DNA of 27,030 bases from a virus. The stretch spans positions 1 to 27,030 of the IMG/VR virus record IMGVR_UViG_3300048065_000294. One strand, written 5' to 3'. Position 1 is the first letter of the stretch. The number at the start of each line of letters is the position of its first letter. Under the pieces are notes generated by a model that was not told where the DNA came from, ran no database searches, and was given only the letters and a program-made list of their open reading frames with translations. Both the position numbers and the translations under genes were made by a program. This document shows, one piece after another, positions 18,711 to 25,911 of the stretch.

Positions 18711-20168
18711 ATGAAATTTAATTACAAGACAAAGCCCTATGCACATCAGCATGAGGCACTGGTTCGTAGTCACAACAAGGTGGACTACGGTTACTTTATG
18801 GAGATGGGCTGTGGCAAATCAAAGGTACTCATCGACAACATCGCATGGCTACATTCACAAGGTAAGATCGACACGGCCATCATCGTTGCGCCCAAGGGTG
18901 TCTACCGCAACTGGGAGATATCTGAAATACCTGCTCATCTACCAGAGGACATTGAACACGAGGTTTATGTTTGGAATCCGAACCCAAACAAGGGTCAGAA
19001 AGAACACCTCTTGGAAGGTATTCAAAAGCGTGAAAAGCTGCGCCTGTTCCTTGTCAATGTCGAGGGTTTCGCAACGGCTAAAGTACGAGCGTACTTGGAG
19101 AAGTTTGTTCGCGGATCGGCGTTTCTACTTGCGGTTGATGAGTCAACAACTATTAAGAACCCAAAAGCCAAGAGGACTAAAGCTCTGGTGGAAATTGGTA
19201 AGAGTGCATCGTTTCGCCGTATCCTCACCGGATCGCCCGTTACGAAATCGCCGATGGATCTTTACGCGCAATGTGGATTTATGGATAAACGACTGCTTGG
19301 ATTCGATTCTTTTTATTCGTTCCAAGGGCGGTACGCCATCACAAGAACTCAGCGGATGGGCGGTCACAGTTTTCAGCAGATCGTGGGATACAGAAATCTT
19401 GATGAGTTATCCGACAGGCTACAGACTTTTTCATACCGTGTCACAAAGGATGATGCGCTGGATTTACCAGACAAGGTCTACACTATTCGGAACGTAGGCC
19501 TGACTGACAAGCAGCACGAGCATTACATGATGCTGAAGAACAACGCTATAGCGTTGTTGGATGATGGCGAACTGGTGTCTGCCCCAGCGGTGATGACCCA
19601 ATTGCTGCGGCTTCAGCAGGTGCTGTGCGGCCACTTGATGACGGACGATGGTGAGCTAGTCGAGTTCCCGACAAAGCGGATAGACGCGCTCATGGACACG
19701 ATTGACGAGATGGCTGGCAAGGTAATCATCTGGTCACGGTTCCGGTATGACATCAAGAACATCGAGGCCAAGATAGCCAAGGTTCACGGTGCGAGTTCGG
19801 TAGTATCATACTTCGGGGACACTTCAGACGAGGACAGGCAAACGGCAGTTCGCAGGTTCCAGTTCGAAGATGCACGGTTCTTTGTTGCCAACCCACAGAC
19901 AGCGGGCTACGGCCTGACGCTGACGGCAGCGACCAACGTCATCTATTATGCGAACGACTTCAACCTCGAGACTCGGGTGCAGTCAGAGGACAGAGCGCAC
20001 AGGATCGGGCAGAAGAACAGCGTGACTTACGTTGACTTCGTCTCGAAGGGTACGGTCGATGAGCATATCGTCAAGACGCTTCGTTCGAAGATTGATCTAT
20101 CAGCGAAGACGCTGGGCGAAGAAGCCCGCCAATGGTTGGAACTTTCCCCCCGCCGTGCTGACGATTAG
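18711..20168 (+). CDS. SNF2-type DEAD/DEAH-like helicase
   Basis: The 485-residue protein is a superfamily 2 ATPase of SNF2 type. Motifs in order: AHQHEAL (11-17), Walker A variant EMGCGKS (31-37), DEST (143-146) where DEAH is usual, LTGSPV (172-177), a C-terminal lobe with YGLTLTAAT and the diagnostic QSEDRAHRIGQ. Proteins of this kind move on double-stranded DNA and remodel bound proteins; phage copies may help replication or recombination. I use the ATG at 18711 because GGAGG lies five bases before it, although a TTG 24 bases upstream is in frame. Its last 98 bases overlap a convergent nuclease gene. Confidence 0.9.
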   Translation: MKFNYKTKPYAHQHEALVRSHNKVDYGYFMEMGCGKSKVLIDNIAWLHSQGKIDTAIIVAPKGVYRNWEISEIPAHLPEDIEHEVYVWNPNPNKGQKEHLLEGIQKREKLRLFLVNVEGFATAKVRAYLEKFVRGSAFLLAVDESTTIKNPKAKRTKALVEIGKSASFRRILTGSPVTKSPMDLYAQCGFMDKRLLGFDSFYSFQGRYAITRTQRMGGHSFQQIVGYRNLDELSDRLQTFSYRVTKDDALDLPDKVYTIRNVGLTDKQHEHYMMLKNNAIALLDDGELVSAPAVMTQLLRLQQVLCGHLMTDDGELVEFPTKRIDALMDTIDEMAGKVIIWSRFRYDIKNIEAKIAKVHGASSVVSYFGDTSDEDRQTAVRRFQFEDARFFVANPQTAGYGLTLTAATNVIYYANDFNLETRVQSEDRAHRIGQKNSVTYVDFVSKGTVDEHIVKTLRSKIDLSAKTLGEEARQWLELSPRRADD

Positions 20169-20493
20169 AAGCATTCTGAACAGACACTGGTGAAGGATTA
20201 AATTGATGCGGGTAAAGGTGACATTCGTGAGTAATGAGATCGACATACAGAAGTCGGACGCCGAGGTCTTGCTGCTTCTGTTTCAGAGTGCGGCTTATAA
20301 TGGTGCCATCTTCCCGCCGCGATACAGTCTTCACATCGAAGAGCAGGATTTCGCCTTTCGGAGACAGGGCTATAATATCAATCGGCCCTTGCTCGAGAAC
20401 ATGCATATAGACATGACAGCCCTGCGCGAAAAGCCAGTCGGAAGCTAGTAGTTCGGATCTTTTACCGTCCGCGTTTTTTTGATTTGGTTGCAT
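20071..20493 (-). CDS. PD-(D/E)XK endonuclease-like protein
   Basis: The 140-residue protein has the core of restriction-like nucleases: helix GKRSELLASDWLFAQG with Glu14, strand GPIDIIAL with Asp39, strand LLFDVKT with Asp53 and Lys55, and a later KQKQQDLG segment that can supply the supporting Gln. It resembles small Holliday-junction-resolvase-like or archaeal-type nucleases. The C-terminal 40 residues, polar and low in complexity, are coded by the antisense of the helicase gene end. It is the only minus-strand gene between 13.4 and 27 kb. It starts just before a 17-base repeat also found after the neighbouring ribbon-helix-helix gene. Confidence 0.8.
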   Translation of the reverse strand: MQPNQKNADGKRSELLASDWLFAQGCHVYMHVLEQGPIDIIALSPKGEILLFDVKTVSRREDGTIISRTLKQKQQDLGVRLLYVDLITHECHLYPHQFNPSPVSVQNASNRQHGGGKVPTIGGLLRPASSLIDQSSNEAS

Positions 20494-20500
20494 CTGTTAC

Positions 20501-20529
20501 TTGACTACCTACAAATAATTAAATACTAT
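20501..20529 (+). promoter_or_regulatory. sigma-70-like promoter of the replication module
   Basis: TTGACT (20501-20506) and TACTAT (20524-20529) are exactly 17 bases apart, about 40 bases before the ribbon-helix-helix start codon. The -35 hexamer lies within the upstream copy of the 17-base repeat, so a repressor bound there would block it. Confidence 0.6.
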
Positions 20530-20567
20530 CATTGACAGTCTTACATATAGGCACGGGAGTTACAATA

Positions 20568-20708
20568 ATGAATCTAAAGAAATGGAAATCAATCGCAGTC
20601 ACCATCGATGTGTACGATATCTTAAAGCGTATCGCCGATGAAAACGAGCGTAGTGTGAGTCGCCAGTTGGCTCATATGCTCAAAGCTATTGACGAAGAAA
20701 AGCGATAG
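20568..20708 (+). CDS. ribbon-helix-helix mini-protein, likely regulator
   Basis: An ATG at 20568, with GGGAG upstream, opens a 46-residue frame. The sequence fits the Arc/MetJ-type ribbon-helix-helix: a strand (KSIAVTID, 7-14), helix one (VYDILKRIADEN), a turn and helix two (SVSRQLAHMLKAID). Such proteins dimerise, insert the strand in the major groove and often repress their own promoter. The flanking 17-base repeats, one covering the -35 hexamer, are natural operator candidates. It is the first gene of the replication module. Confidence 0.75.
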   Translation: MNLKKWKSIAVTIDVYDILKRIADENERSVSRQLAHMLKAIDEEKR

Positions 20709-20723
20709 CTGCTACTTGACTAC

Positions 20724-20749
20724 CTCGTGTCTGCTGGTGTAGACACGAG
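20724..20749 (+). terminator. hairpin after the ribbon-helix-helix gene, attenuator candidate
   Basis: CTCGTGTCT (20724-20732) pairs perfectly with AGACACGAG (20741-20749) around an 8-base loop. Only three T follow, so it is a weak terminator at most; partial termination or RNA stabilisation before the 188-residue gene is more likely. Confidence 0.45.
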
Positions 20750-20795
20750 TTTCACACCCGAAGGGGTTAAACTTTGTACCGAAAAGGAGAATGGT

Positions 20796-21362
20796 ATGAG
20801 CGATGTGTTTTCGCTATTTGAAGAAGGAACAGTCGATGCTGATAAGTTCGACACTGTTGAGAAGGAAGGTGCTTCGCGCCTATCCAACCTCATTCGTCAG
20901 TCACTTGACCTCGATAAACAAATTGCCGATGCAGAGCAATTCGTCAAGGATCTGAAATTCAAAAAAAGAAAAGTGAACGAAGAAGATATTCCTATGCTCA
21001 TGGAAGAGATGGGCGTGGATAGTCTTACTGTCGATGGGCATAAGGTTAGTGTCGCTAACTTTGTTCACGCAAGGATATCCGATGACAAGAAGGCGGAAGC
21101 GTTTGCTTACCTGCGTTCCATCGGTGAGGCGGACATCATCAAGAATGATGTGACCGTATCGTTCTCGTCAGGGCAAGACAACATGGCTGGTTCGGTGGTC
21201 GAAGACCTACGCAATCAGGGTTTTGATCCTGCTCAGAAAACTCACATCCATCCGGGGACACTGAAGGCTTGGGTCAAGAATCGCATTGAATCAGGTAAAG
21301 ACCTCGACTTTGAAACCTTCGGCGTTTTTGTCGGAACAGAAGCTAAAATCAAACGGAGCTAG
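20796..21362 (+). CDS. conserved 188-residue protein of the replication module, unknown
   Basis: I place the start at 20796, where AAGGAGA lies five bases upstream; the frame is open further back to 20727. After an acidic N-terminus (1-25) comes a coiled-coil-like stretch (about 30-60, LDKQIADAEQFVKDLKFKKRK), then a beta-rich middle (SLTVDGHKVSVANFVHARIS) and an alpha/beta C-terminal half with HPGTLKAWVKNRIESG. I recognise the overall pattern from phage genomes next to SSB-like genes, but not a named function. The charged coiled coil and the context suggest a replication or recombination accessory factor. Confidence 0.7.
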   Translation: MSDVFSLFEEGTVDADKFDTVEKEGASRLSNLIRQSLDLDKQIADAEQFVKDLKFKKRKVNEEDIPMLMEEMGVDSLTVDGHKVSVANFVHARISDDKKAEAFAYLRSIGEADIIKNDVTVSFSSGQDNMAGSVVEDLRNQGFDPAQKTHIHPGTLKAWVKNRIESGKDLDFETFGVFVGTEAKIKRS

Positions 21363-21364
21363 AC

Positions 21365-22168
21365 ATGGCTGATACAGCAATCGAAACAAAGAATACCAAC
21401 ACACTTCCCGCAACTCTTATGGCTGACTTCTCTGATCACGCCGGTGCTGGCATGGATGCCATCGGCACAGAAGATATGCAGATCCCATTCCTGCGTATCT
21501 TACAGCCGCTGTCACCGCAGCTAAACAAGAACGATGCATCACACATCAAAGGTGCGTCATCAGGTGACCTGTTCAATACAGTGACTGGTCAGTTCTGGGA
21601 AGGCGAGTCAGGGGTGTACGTTATCCCATGCGGGTACACCGTTAAGTACCTCGAGTTCCAGCTACGCATCAACGGTGGTGGCTTTGCTGGTGAGCTTGAT
21701 CCAAACGATCCAGACCTGAAGCGCACTACACGCGAAGGTGCATCTGAGGTTCTGCCGTCAGGTAACGAAGTTATCCGTTCAGCGCAGCATCTTGTTATGA
21801 TCGTTGATCCAAAGACAGGCATGACCCAGTCAGCTATCTGTGACATGAAGAAGACCCAGTTGAAGGTGTCTCGTAAGTGGAATACACAGATGCGTATGGT
21901 TCAGTACCAAGGTCCGAAGGGTATGTTCAACCCACCTATGTGGGGTACTATCTGGAAGCTGACCACGGTTCAAGAATCGAATGACCAAGGTTCGTGGAAC
22001 AACTACGCAGTTGAGCGCATCGAGCCAACCGAGGTTCCACAAGAAGCGTTCCTTGCAGCTAAGTCTTTCTTCGAGTCCTTCTCGAAGGGTGAGATCAAGA
22101 CTGCCGCAGGCACAACAGATGAGCAGGCTGCGCCGAAGCAGGCTGCACCGGAAGACGTTCCTTTCTAG
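21365..22168 (+). CDS. probable single-stranded DNA-binding protein
   Basis: The 267-residue product is beta-rich in its centre, with many aromatic and basic residues (VYVIPCGYTVKYLEFQLR, QLKVSRKWNTQMRM, GTIWKLTTVQ). It ends in an acidic tail closed by EDVPF, close to the DDIPF tip with which bacterial SSB proteins recruit partners. Gene order (before primase, helicase and polymerase) fits an SSB. The OB fold is not provable by eye, and a different ssDNA-associated protein is possible. ACGGAG precedes the ATG; a 2-base gap separates it from the upstream gene. Confidence 0.7.
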   Translation: MADTAIETKNTNTLPATLMADFSDHAGAGMDAIGTEDMQIPFLRILQPLSPQLNKNDASHIKGASSGDLFNTVTGQFWEGESGVYVIPCGYTVKYLEFQLRINGGGFAGELDPNDPDLKRTTREGASEVLPSGNEVIRSAQHLVMIVDPKTGMTQSAICDMKKTQLKVSRKWNTQMRMVQYQGPKGMFNPPMWGTIWKLTTVQESNDQGSWNNYAVERIEPTEVPQEAFLAAKSFFESFSKGEIKTAAGTTDEQAAPKQAAPEDVPF

Positions 22169-22318
22169 GCGGGGGAGTTCCTAACGCTGCCGGGGGGCAG
22201 CGGTCAAGATTGATTCGGCCCCGCCCGTGAACAAGTACTCAGGCCTATTGAGATCCAGTAGGTTTTGTTCTAGGACACCGATCAATCATCCCCCCATACT
22301 TTTACTTAGGAGCAGTAA
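22168..22318 (+). other. structured intergenic region between SSB-like and primase genes
   Basis: This 150-base gap holds a 7-bp hairpin with GGGG loop (22185-22202) nested inside a longer pairing of GGCGGGG (22168-22174) with CCCCGCC (22219-22225). No T-run follows. The primase ribosome site TAGGAG (22308-22313) lies near the end. Confidence 0.5.
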
Positions 22319-23848
22319 ATGTCAGCAACAGAAAAATTTATGGCAGCCTTCGAAGGTTTTGGTCAGGCTCATGGTCAGACACAGATCTCTGAAGAGCGCC
22401 GCGAGGGTAAGCAGAAGGCCAAGTCCTTCATCGTGCGTAAGCCTTTAACACTAGAACTTATCAACGGCCACCTGTCGGGCAGGAACGGCGTGGGTTCTAT
22501 CCCTATCAACGAAGATAACAAGTGCAGGTTCGGTGCGCTGGACATTGACCAGTACCCGCTTGATCTGGTTGCACTCGACAAGAAGGTCCGCGACATGGGC
22601 ATCAAGTCTATTGTGTGCCGGTCGAAGTCGGGCGGAGCGCATGTATTCTTTTTCTTTACGGAGTGGATCAGTGCCGGAGATTTTAAAGACAAAGCTGCCG
22701 AAGTATCTGCCGCACTTGGTTATGGCGGCTGTGAAGTGTTCCCAAAGCAAGAACAGGTTCTTGTCGAGCGTGGTGATGTCGGTAATTTTATTAACCTGCC
22801 GTATTTTGATGCAGAGCAAACAATGCGACCAGCCATTAAAGAAGACGGAGACGATGCCACATTAGAAGAGTTCCTCGACCTGATCGAAGAACGCCGCATC
22901 ACACCTAACGAGTTCTTGTCGCTGAAGCTTGGTGGTACATCAGACCAGTTCAAAGGTTGGCCGCCCTGCCTCAAGACGATGCTCGAGCAAGGTATCCCCG
23001 AAGGTGGGCGTAATACAACTATGTTTGCTGTGGCTGTGGCCTGCAAGCGCGTGGATCCAGACAACTGGAAATCCTTGCATGAGCAGATCAACATGAACTA
23101 CTGCCAGCCACCGCTAGGCGCATCAGAGATCGTCCAGATTCAGCAGCAGCTAGAGCGGAAGGAATATTTCTATCCGTGTGATCAGCAGCCGCTGGCCTCG
23201 TTCTGTAACAAGACACTGTGCCGCCGCCAGAAGTACGGCATTGGCAAGGAAGTTGTCGAGGCTGATATCAGTGGTCTGTCTGTTGTGTTATCTGAGCCGC
23301 GTGTATGGTTCTGTGATATCAACGGTCGGCGTCTGGAACTAAGCACCGAGGAGCTACAGCTTCCGATGAAGTTCCAACGCGCCTGTATGGAGCATCTTCA
23401 GTACATGCCCCCGACTATGAAGAACGCTGACTGGCAGCTAGTGGTTAACGGTCTGATGGAGAACGTCAACGAGATCGAAGTACCGGAAGAGCTAACCTAT
23501 CGCGGGCAGTTCCTCGATCACTTGGAAAGCTTCTGCACTGGTCGTGTGCAAGCACAGTCTGCGGAAGAACTGGTTCTTGGTAAGCCATACACAGAAGAAG
23601 GCCGCACATTCTTCAAGCTGGACTCACTGATGAACTATCTTCAGAACAAGAAGTTTGCCGAGTACAACCGTGGTCAGATTCAAGAGCGCTTGAAAGAACT
23701 GAACGGTGCGGAAGACGCGCATGGTATTAAGAGGTTCAAGACAAACAAGGGTGAATCTAAAGTGGTTCGTGTTTGGTGGGTGCCTGAGTATAGTTCCGAG
23801 GTTCAAGTACCGGATGCCTATGTCCAGACCAATGAGGTTCCGTTCTAA
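22319..23848 (+). CDS. archaeo-eukaryotic-type primase (AEP, TOTE-like)
   Basis: The 509-residue protein shows the AEP signature: FGALDID with catalytic Asp75 and Asp77, SKSGGAHVFFF with His108, a third motif near VFPKQ (141-144) and the following GNFINLPYF typical of TOTE-type primases. It would make primers, perhaps long ones, for the phage polymerase. The remainder (about 170-509) contains a Cys-bearing segment FCNKTLCRRQKYG (near 290-305) and helical regions of unknown role. It ends in TNEVPF, like the SSB-like protein. No TOPRIM primase or DnaB-type helicase is visible, so priming seems to rest on this protein. Its TAA overlaps the next ATG. Confidence 0.85.
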   Translation: MSATEKFMAAFEGFGQAHGQTQISEERREGKQKAKSFIVRKPLTLELINGHLSGRNGVGSIPINEDNKCRFGALDIDQYPLDLVALDKKVRDMGIKSIVCRSKSGGAHVFFFFTEWISAGDFKDKAAEVSAALGYGGCEVFPKQEQVLVERGDVGNFINLPYFDAEQTMRPAIKEDGDDATLEEFLDLIEERRITPNEFLSLKLGGTSDQFKGWPPCLKTMLEQGIPEGGRNTTMFAVAVACKRVDPDNWKSLHEQINMNYCQPPLGASEIVQIQQQLERKEYFYPCDQQPLASFCNKTLCRRQKYGIGKEVVEADISGLSVVLSEPRVWFCDINGRRLELSTEELQLPMKFQRACMEHLQYMPPTMKNADWQLVVNGLMENVNEIEVPEELTYRGQFLDHLESFCTGRVQAQSAEELVLGKPYTEEGRTFFKLDSLMNYLQNKKFAEYNRGQIQERLKELNGAEDAHGIKRFKTNKGESKVVRVWWVPEYSSEVQVPDAYVQTNEVPF

Positions 23849-25359
23849 TGGAAACAACAATCTTTGGGCCGCCGGGGACAGGCAAGACAACCAAGCTGAT
23901 TTCGATTGTCGAGCAGGCGTTGGAGTCTGGTATGCCGCCGGATCGCATAGCCTTTGTTTCTTTCAGTCGTAAGGCAGCGGAAGAAGCCCGTGACCGCGCA
24001 CTGGAGAAGCTAAACATAGGCACCGGAGATTTAGAATGGTTCCGCACTCTACACTCACTGGCCTTTCAGTGCCTTGGTCTCAGCCGTAAGCAGGTCATGC
24101 ATAAGCTGGACTATGAAAAGCTGGGTGATTATGTGGGCATGGATCTATCACCTCGTGGATCTATTGATGATGCTGGCACCTTCATCCCTTCGGCAACGAT
24201 TGGGGACAGGTACTTAAACATCGCCGCCTTCGCTCGTTCTATGAAGATCAGTCTCGAGCAAGCCTTTGATATCAAGGGCGATGACAATATGTATTTTCAG
24301 CAGCTCCGGATTATCAACAACGCCCTCTATTCGTACAAGAAAGGCAACGACAAGCTGGACTTTACTGACATGATCGAGCAGTTCAACCTCCAGCGTATGT
24401 CGCCTGAGTTTGATTTGCTGATTGTTGACGAAGCCCAAGACCTTGTGCCGCTGCAATGGCAGATGGTGAAAGAGGTCCTAGTTCCGAGGTCGAAGAAGGT
24501 ATATTACGCGGGCGATGATGATCAGTGCATTTACGCTTGGATGGGTGTTAAGGTCAGGGATTTCTTGATGGCCTCAGACGAGAAGATAATCCTCGATAAA
24601 TCGTACCGTGTACCAAACCAGATCCACAAGGTAGCCAACAACCTTGTCAAGCGATTAGGTGTGCGCCAAGAAAAAAACTGGGTTCCTGCCGAAAGAGACG
24701 GGAAAGTAACTTGGCATCGTGATATACTTGATGTGGACCTAACCACTGGCGAATGGTTGATACTTGCTAGAACGAACCACATTGCAAATATGGTTGCTAG
24801 AAAACTTTACGACCAAGGATACCTTTACTGGTTCCAAGGCCGTGGTTGGTCCATCTCCCCAAGTGTTTTATCTGGTATCGAGGTGTGGCTAAGACTATGC
24901 AAAGGACAGTATCTTTCAGCAGCAGAACTAAAAACCTTTTCGAAGATCCTTTCAGAAAAGGCAGCAACCCCAGTTCAGCGAAGAACTTTAGAAACTTTAG
25001 ACCCAGAGCATACATACGGCCTAGACGAAGTCCTCCAGCAGTTAAGCTCGAGCATAACACCCCAAACCCCGTGGCACGAAGTGATCAAGGTGAGCGACAG
25101 GGAACTCATCTACATTTCATCAGTACGCCGTATGGGCGAGTCTATTTTGACGGGGAAGCCGAGGATACGGATCTCAACGATCCATAAAGCCAAGGGTGGC
25201 GAAGCCGACAATGTTGCCTTGCTACTAGACTCTTCTCGTGCATGCACAGAATCTGACGATCAGGACTCCGAGACTCGGACGTTCTACGTTGGGATAACTC
25301 GCGCTCGTAATGAGCTTCACATTATTGAATCACAAAACAGATATGGATTTCAGCTATGA
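23848..25359 (+). CDS. UvrD/Rep-like superfamily 1 DNA helicase
   Basis: The 503-residue protein has all main SF1A motifs: Walker A GPPGTGKTT (7-15), motif Ia FVSFSRKAA (36-44), Ib TLHSLAF (67-73), II VDEAQD (193-198), III GDDDQCIYAW (222-231), V STIHKAKGGEADNV (443-456) and VI YVGITRAR (480-487). It is shorter than bacterial UvrD (about 720), lacking parts of the 1B and 2B insertions. Proteins of this class unwind DNA 3' to 5'. As the only processive-type helicase beside primase and polymerase, it may act at the fork. Translation is coupled to the primase gene. Confidence 0.92.
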   Translation: METTIFGPPGTGKTTKLISIVEQALESGMPPDRIAFVSFSRKAAEEARDRALEKLNIGTGDLEWFRTLHSLAFQCLGLSRKQVMHKLDYEKLGDYVGMDLSPRGSIDDAGTFIPSATIGDRYLNIAAFARSMKISLEQAFDIKGDDNMYFQQLRIINNALYSYKKGNDKLDFTDMIEQFNLQRMSPEFDLLIVDEAQDLVPLQWQMVKEVLVPRSKKVYYAGDDDQCIYAWMGVKVRDFLMASDEKIILDKSYRVPNQIHKVANNLVKRLGVRQEKNWVPAERDGKVTWHRDILDVDLTTGEWLILARTNHIANMVARKLYDQGYLYWFQGRGWSISPSVLSGIEVWLRLCKGQYLSAAELKTFSKILSEKAATPVQRRTLETLDPEHTYGLDEVLQQLSSSITPQTPWHEVIKVSDRELIYISSVRRMGESILTGKPRIRISTIHKAKGGEADNVALLLDSSRACTESDDQDSETRTFYVGITRARNELHIIESQNRYGFQL

Positions 25360-25634
25360 AAAGAGCAGACATTTTAGACACAGCCAAGGGCTATGTAACT
25401 CAGGATCGAGCAGCGCAGCACGGCAACATGGAGGATAACTTCACGAACATCGAGACTGTTTGGTACTGGTGGGATAGCATCAAGCCGGATGATCTGCCCC
25501 CGGGGGCAGACTGCGCTGTTAAGATGACGCTGCTCAAGATCGCCCGCATTGCATCCAACCCACAACACGCCGACAACTGGGTTGACGGTTGCGGCTACAT
25601 GGCATGCGGCGGTGAGGTATCTACCAATGAGTGA
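25356..25634 (+). CDS. DUF6378-type phage protein
   Basis: The 92-residue product follows the DUF6378 pattern: RAAQHGNMEDNFTNIETVW, then the acidic turn DLPPGADCAVKMTLLKIARI and the end NPQHADNWVDGCGYMACGGE. These small helical proteins are common in phages of Gram-negative bacteria and have no firm function that I know. The regular H, N, D and E positions suggest a nucleotide- or metal-binding helical fold of the MazG type, which is conjecture. The ATG lies inside the last codons of the helicase gene, and the end overlaps the next gene by 8 bases. Confidence 0.75.
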   Translation: MKRADILDTAKGYVTQDRAAQHGNMEDNFTNIETVWYWWDSIKPDDLPPGADCAVKMTLLKIARIASNPQHADNWVDGCGYMACGGEVSTNE

Positions 25635-25911
25635 TGAGGTTAATGTCGTGCGGCTAGTGGGGTTTGATGACGCCATCATAGGTATGGCAGCGCGTAAGGG
25701 GCAGGATGATGTTCTGGCCTATGACGTACAAAAGATGATCAACATCCTGATGAACGACAATGAGTGGGATGAAGACGAAGCAATCGAATACTTCTACTAC
25801 AATATCTACGATGCTTGGATGGGTGATGGCACACCTGTGTTAATTACCGTCAACAACAAAGTTATTGAGGATTATATTAATGACCAAAACGCATCAGTAC
25901 AGCTTCATTGA
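25627..25911 (+). CDS. 94-residue conserved phage-type protein, unknown
   Basis: I place the start at the ATG at 25627, which overlaps the stop of the DUF6378 gene; a longer reading from 25549 lies inside that gene. The product has a short strand start (NVVRLVGFDDAIIGMAAR), then a helix DVQKMINILMNDN and the pattern DEDEAIEYFYYNIYDAWMGDGTPV, seen in small phage and archaeal-virus-like proteins, where W-x-G-x-GTP closes a helical domain. No activity is known to me. It lies directly before the polymerase, whose ATG is 31 bases inside it. Confidence 0.7.
   Translation: MSDEVNVVRLVGFDDAIIGMAARKGQDDVLAYDVQKMINILMNDNEWDEDEAIEYFYYNIYDAWMGDGTPVLITVNNKVIEDYINDQNASVQLH

Larger units (their letters stand above)
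20494..20725. repeat. 17-base direct repeat flanking the ribbon-helix-helix gene
   Basis: CTGTTACTTGACTACCT (20494-20510) and CTGCTACTTGACTACCT (20709-20725) differ at one base. They lie before the promoter and right after the stop codon of the 46-residue gene. Confidence 0.75.

Noticed and set aside
18739-19497. 252-codon plus-strand frame inside the SNF2 gene
   Set aside because: It is a shifted reading of the helicase, rich in Arg, Trp and Ser, with no ribosome site; the helicase frame has all motifs.
22248-22276. TTGAGA-N17-TAGGAC as a promoter for the primase gene
   Set aside because: The -10 hexamer is poor and the spacing alone is not enough; the gene can be served by the upstream promoter.
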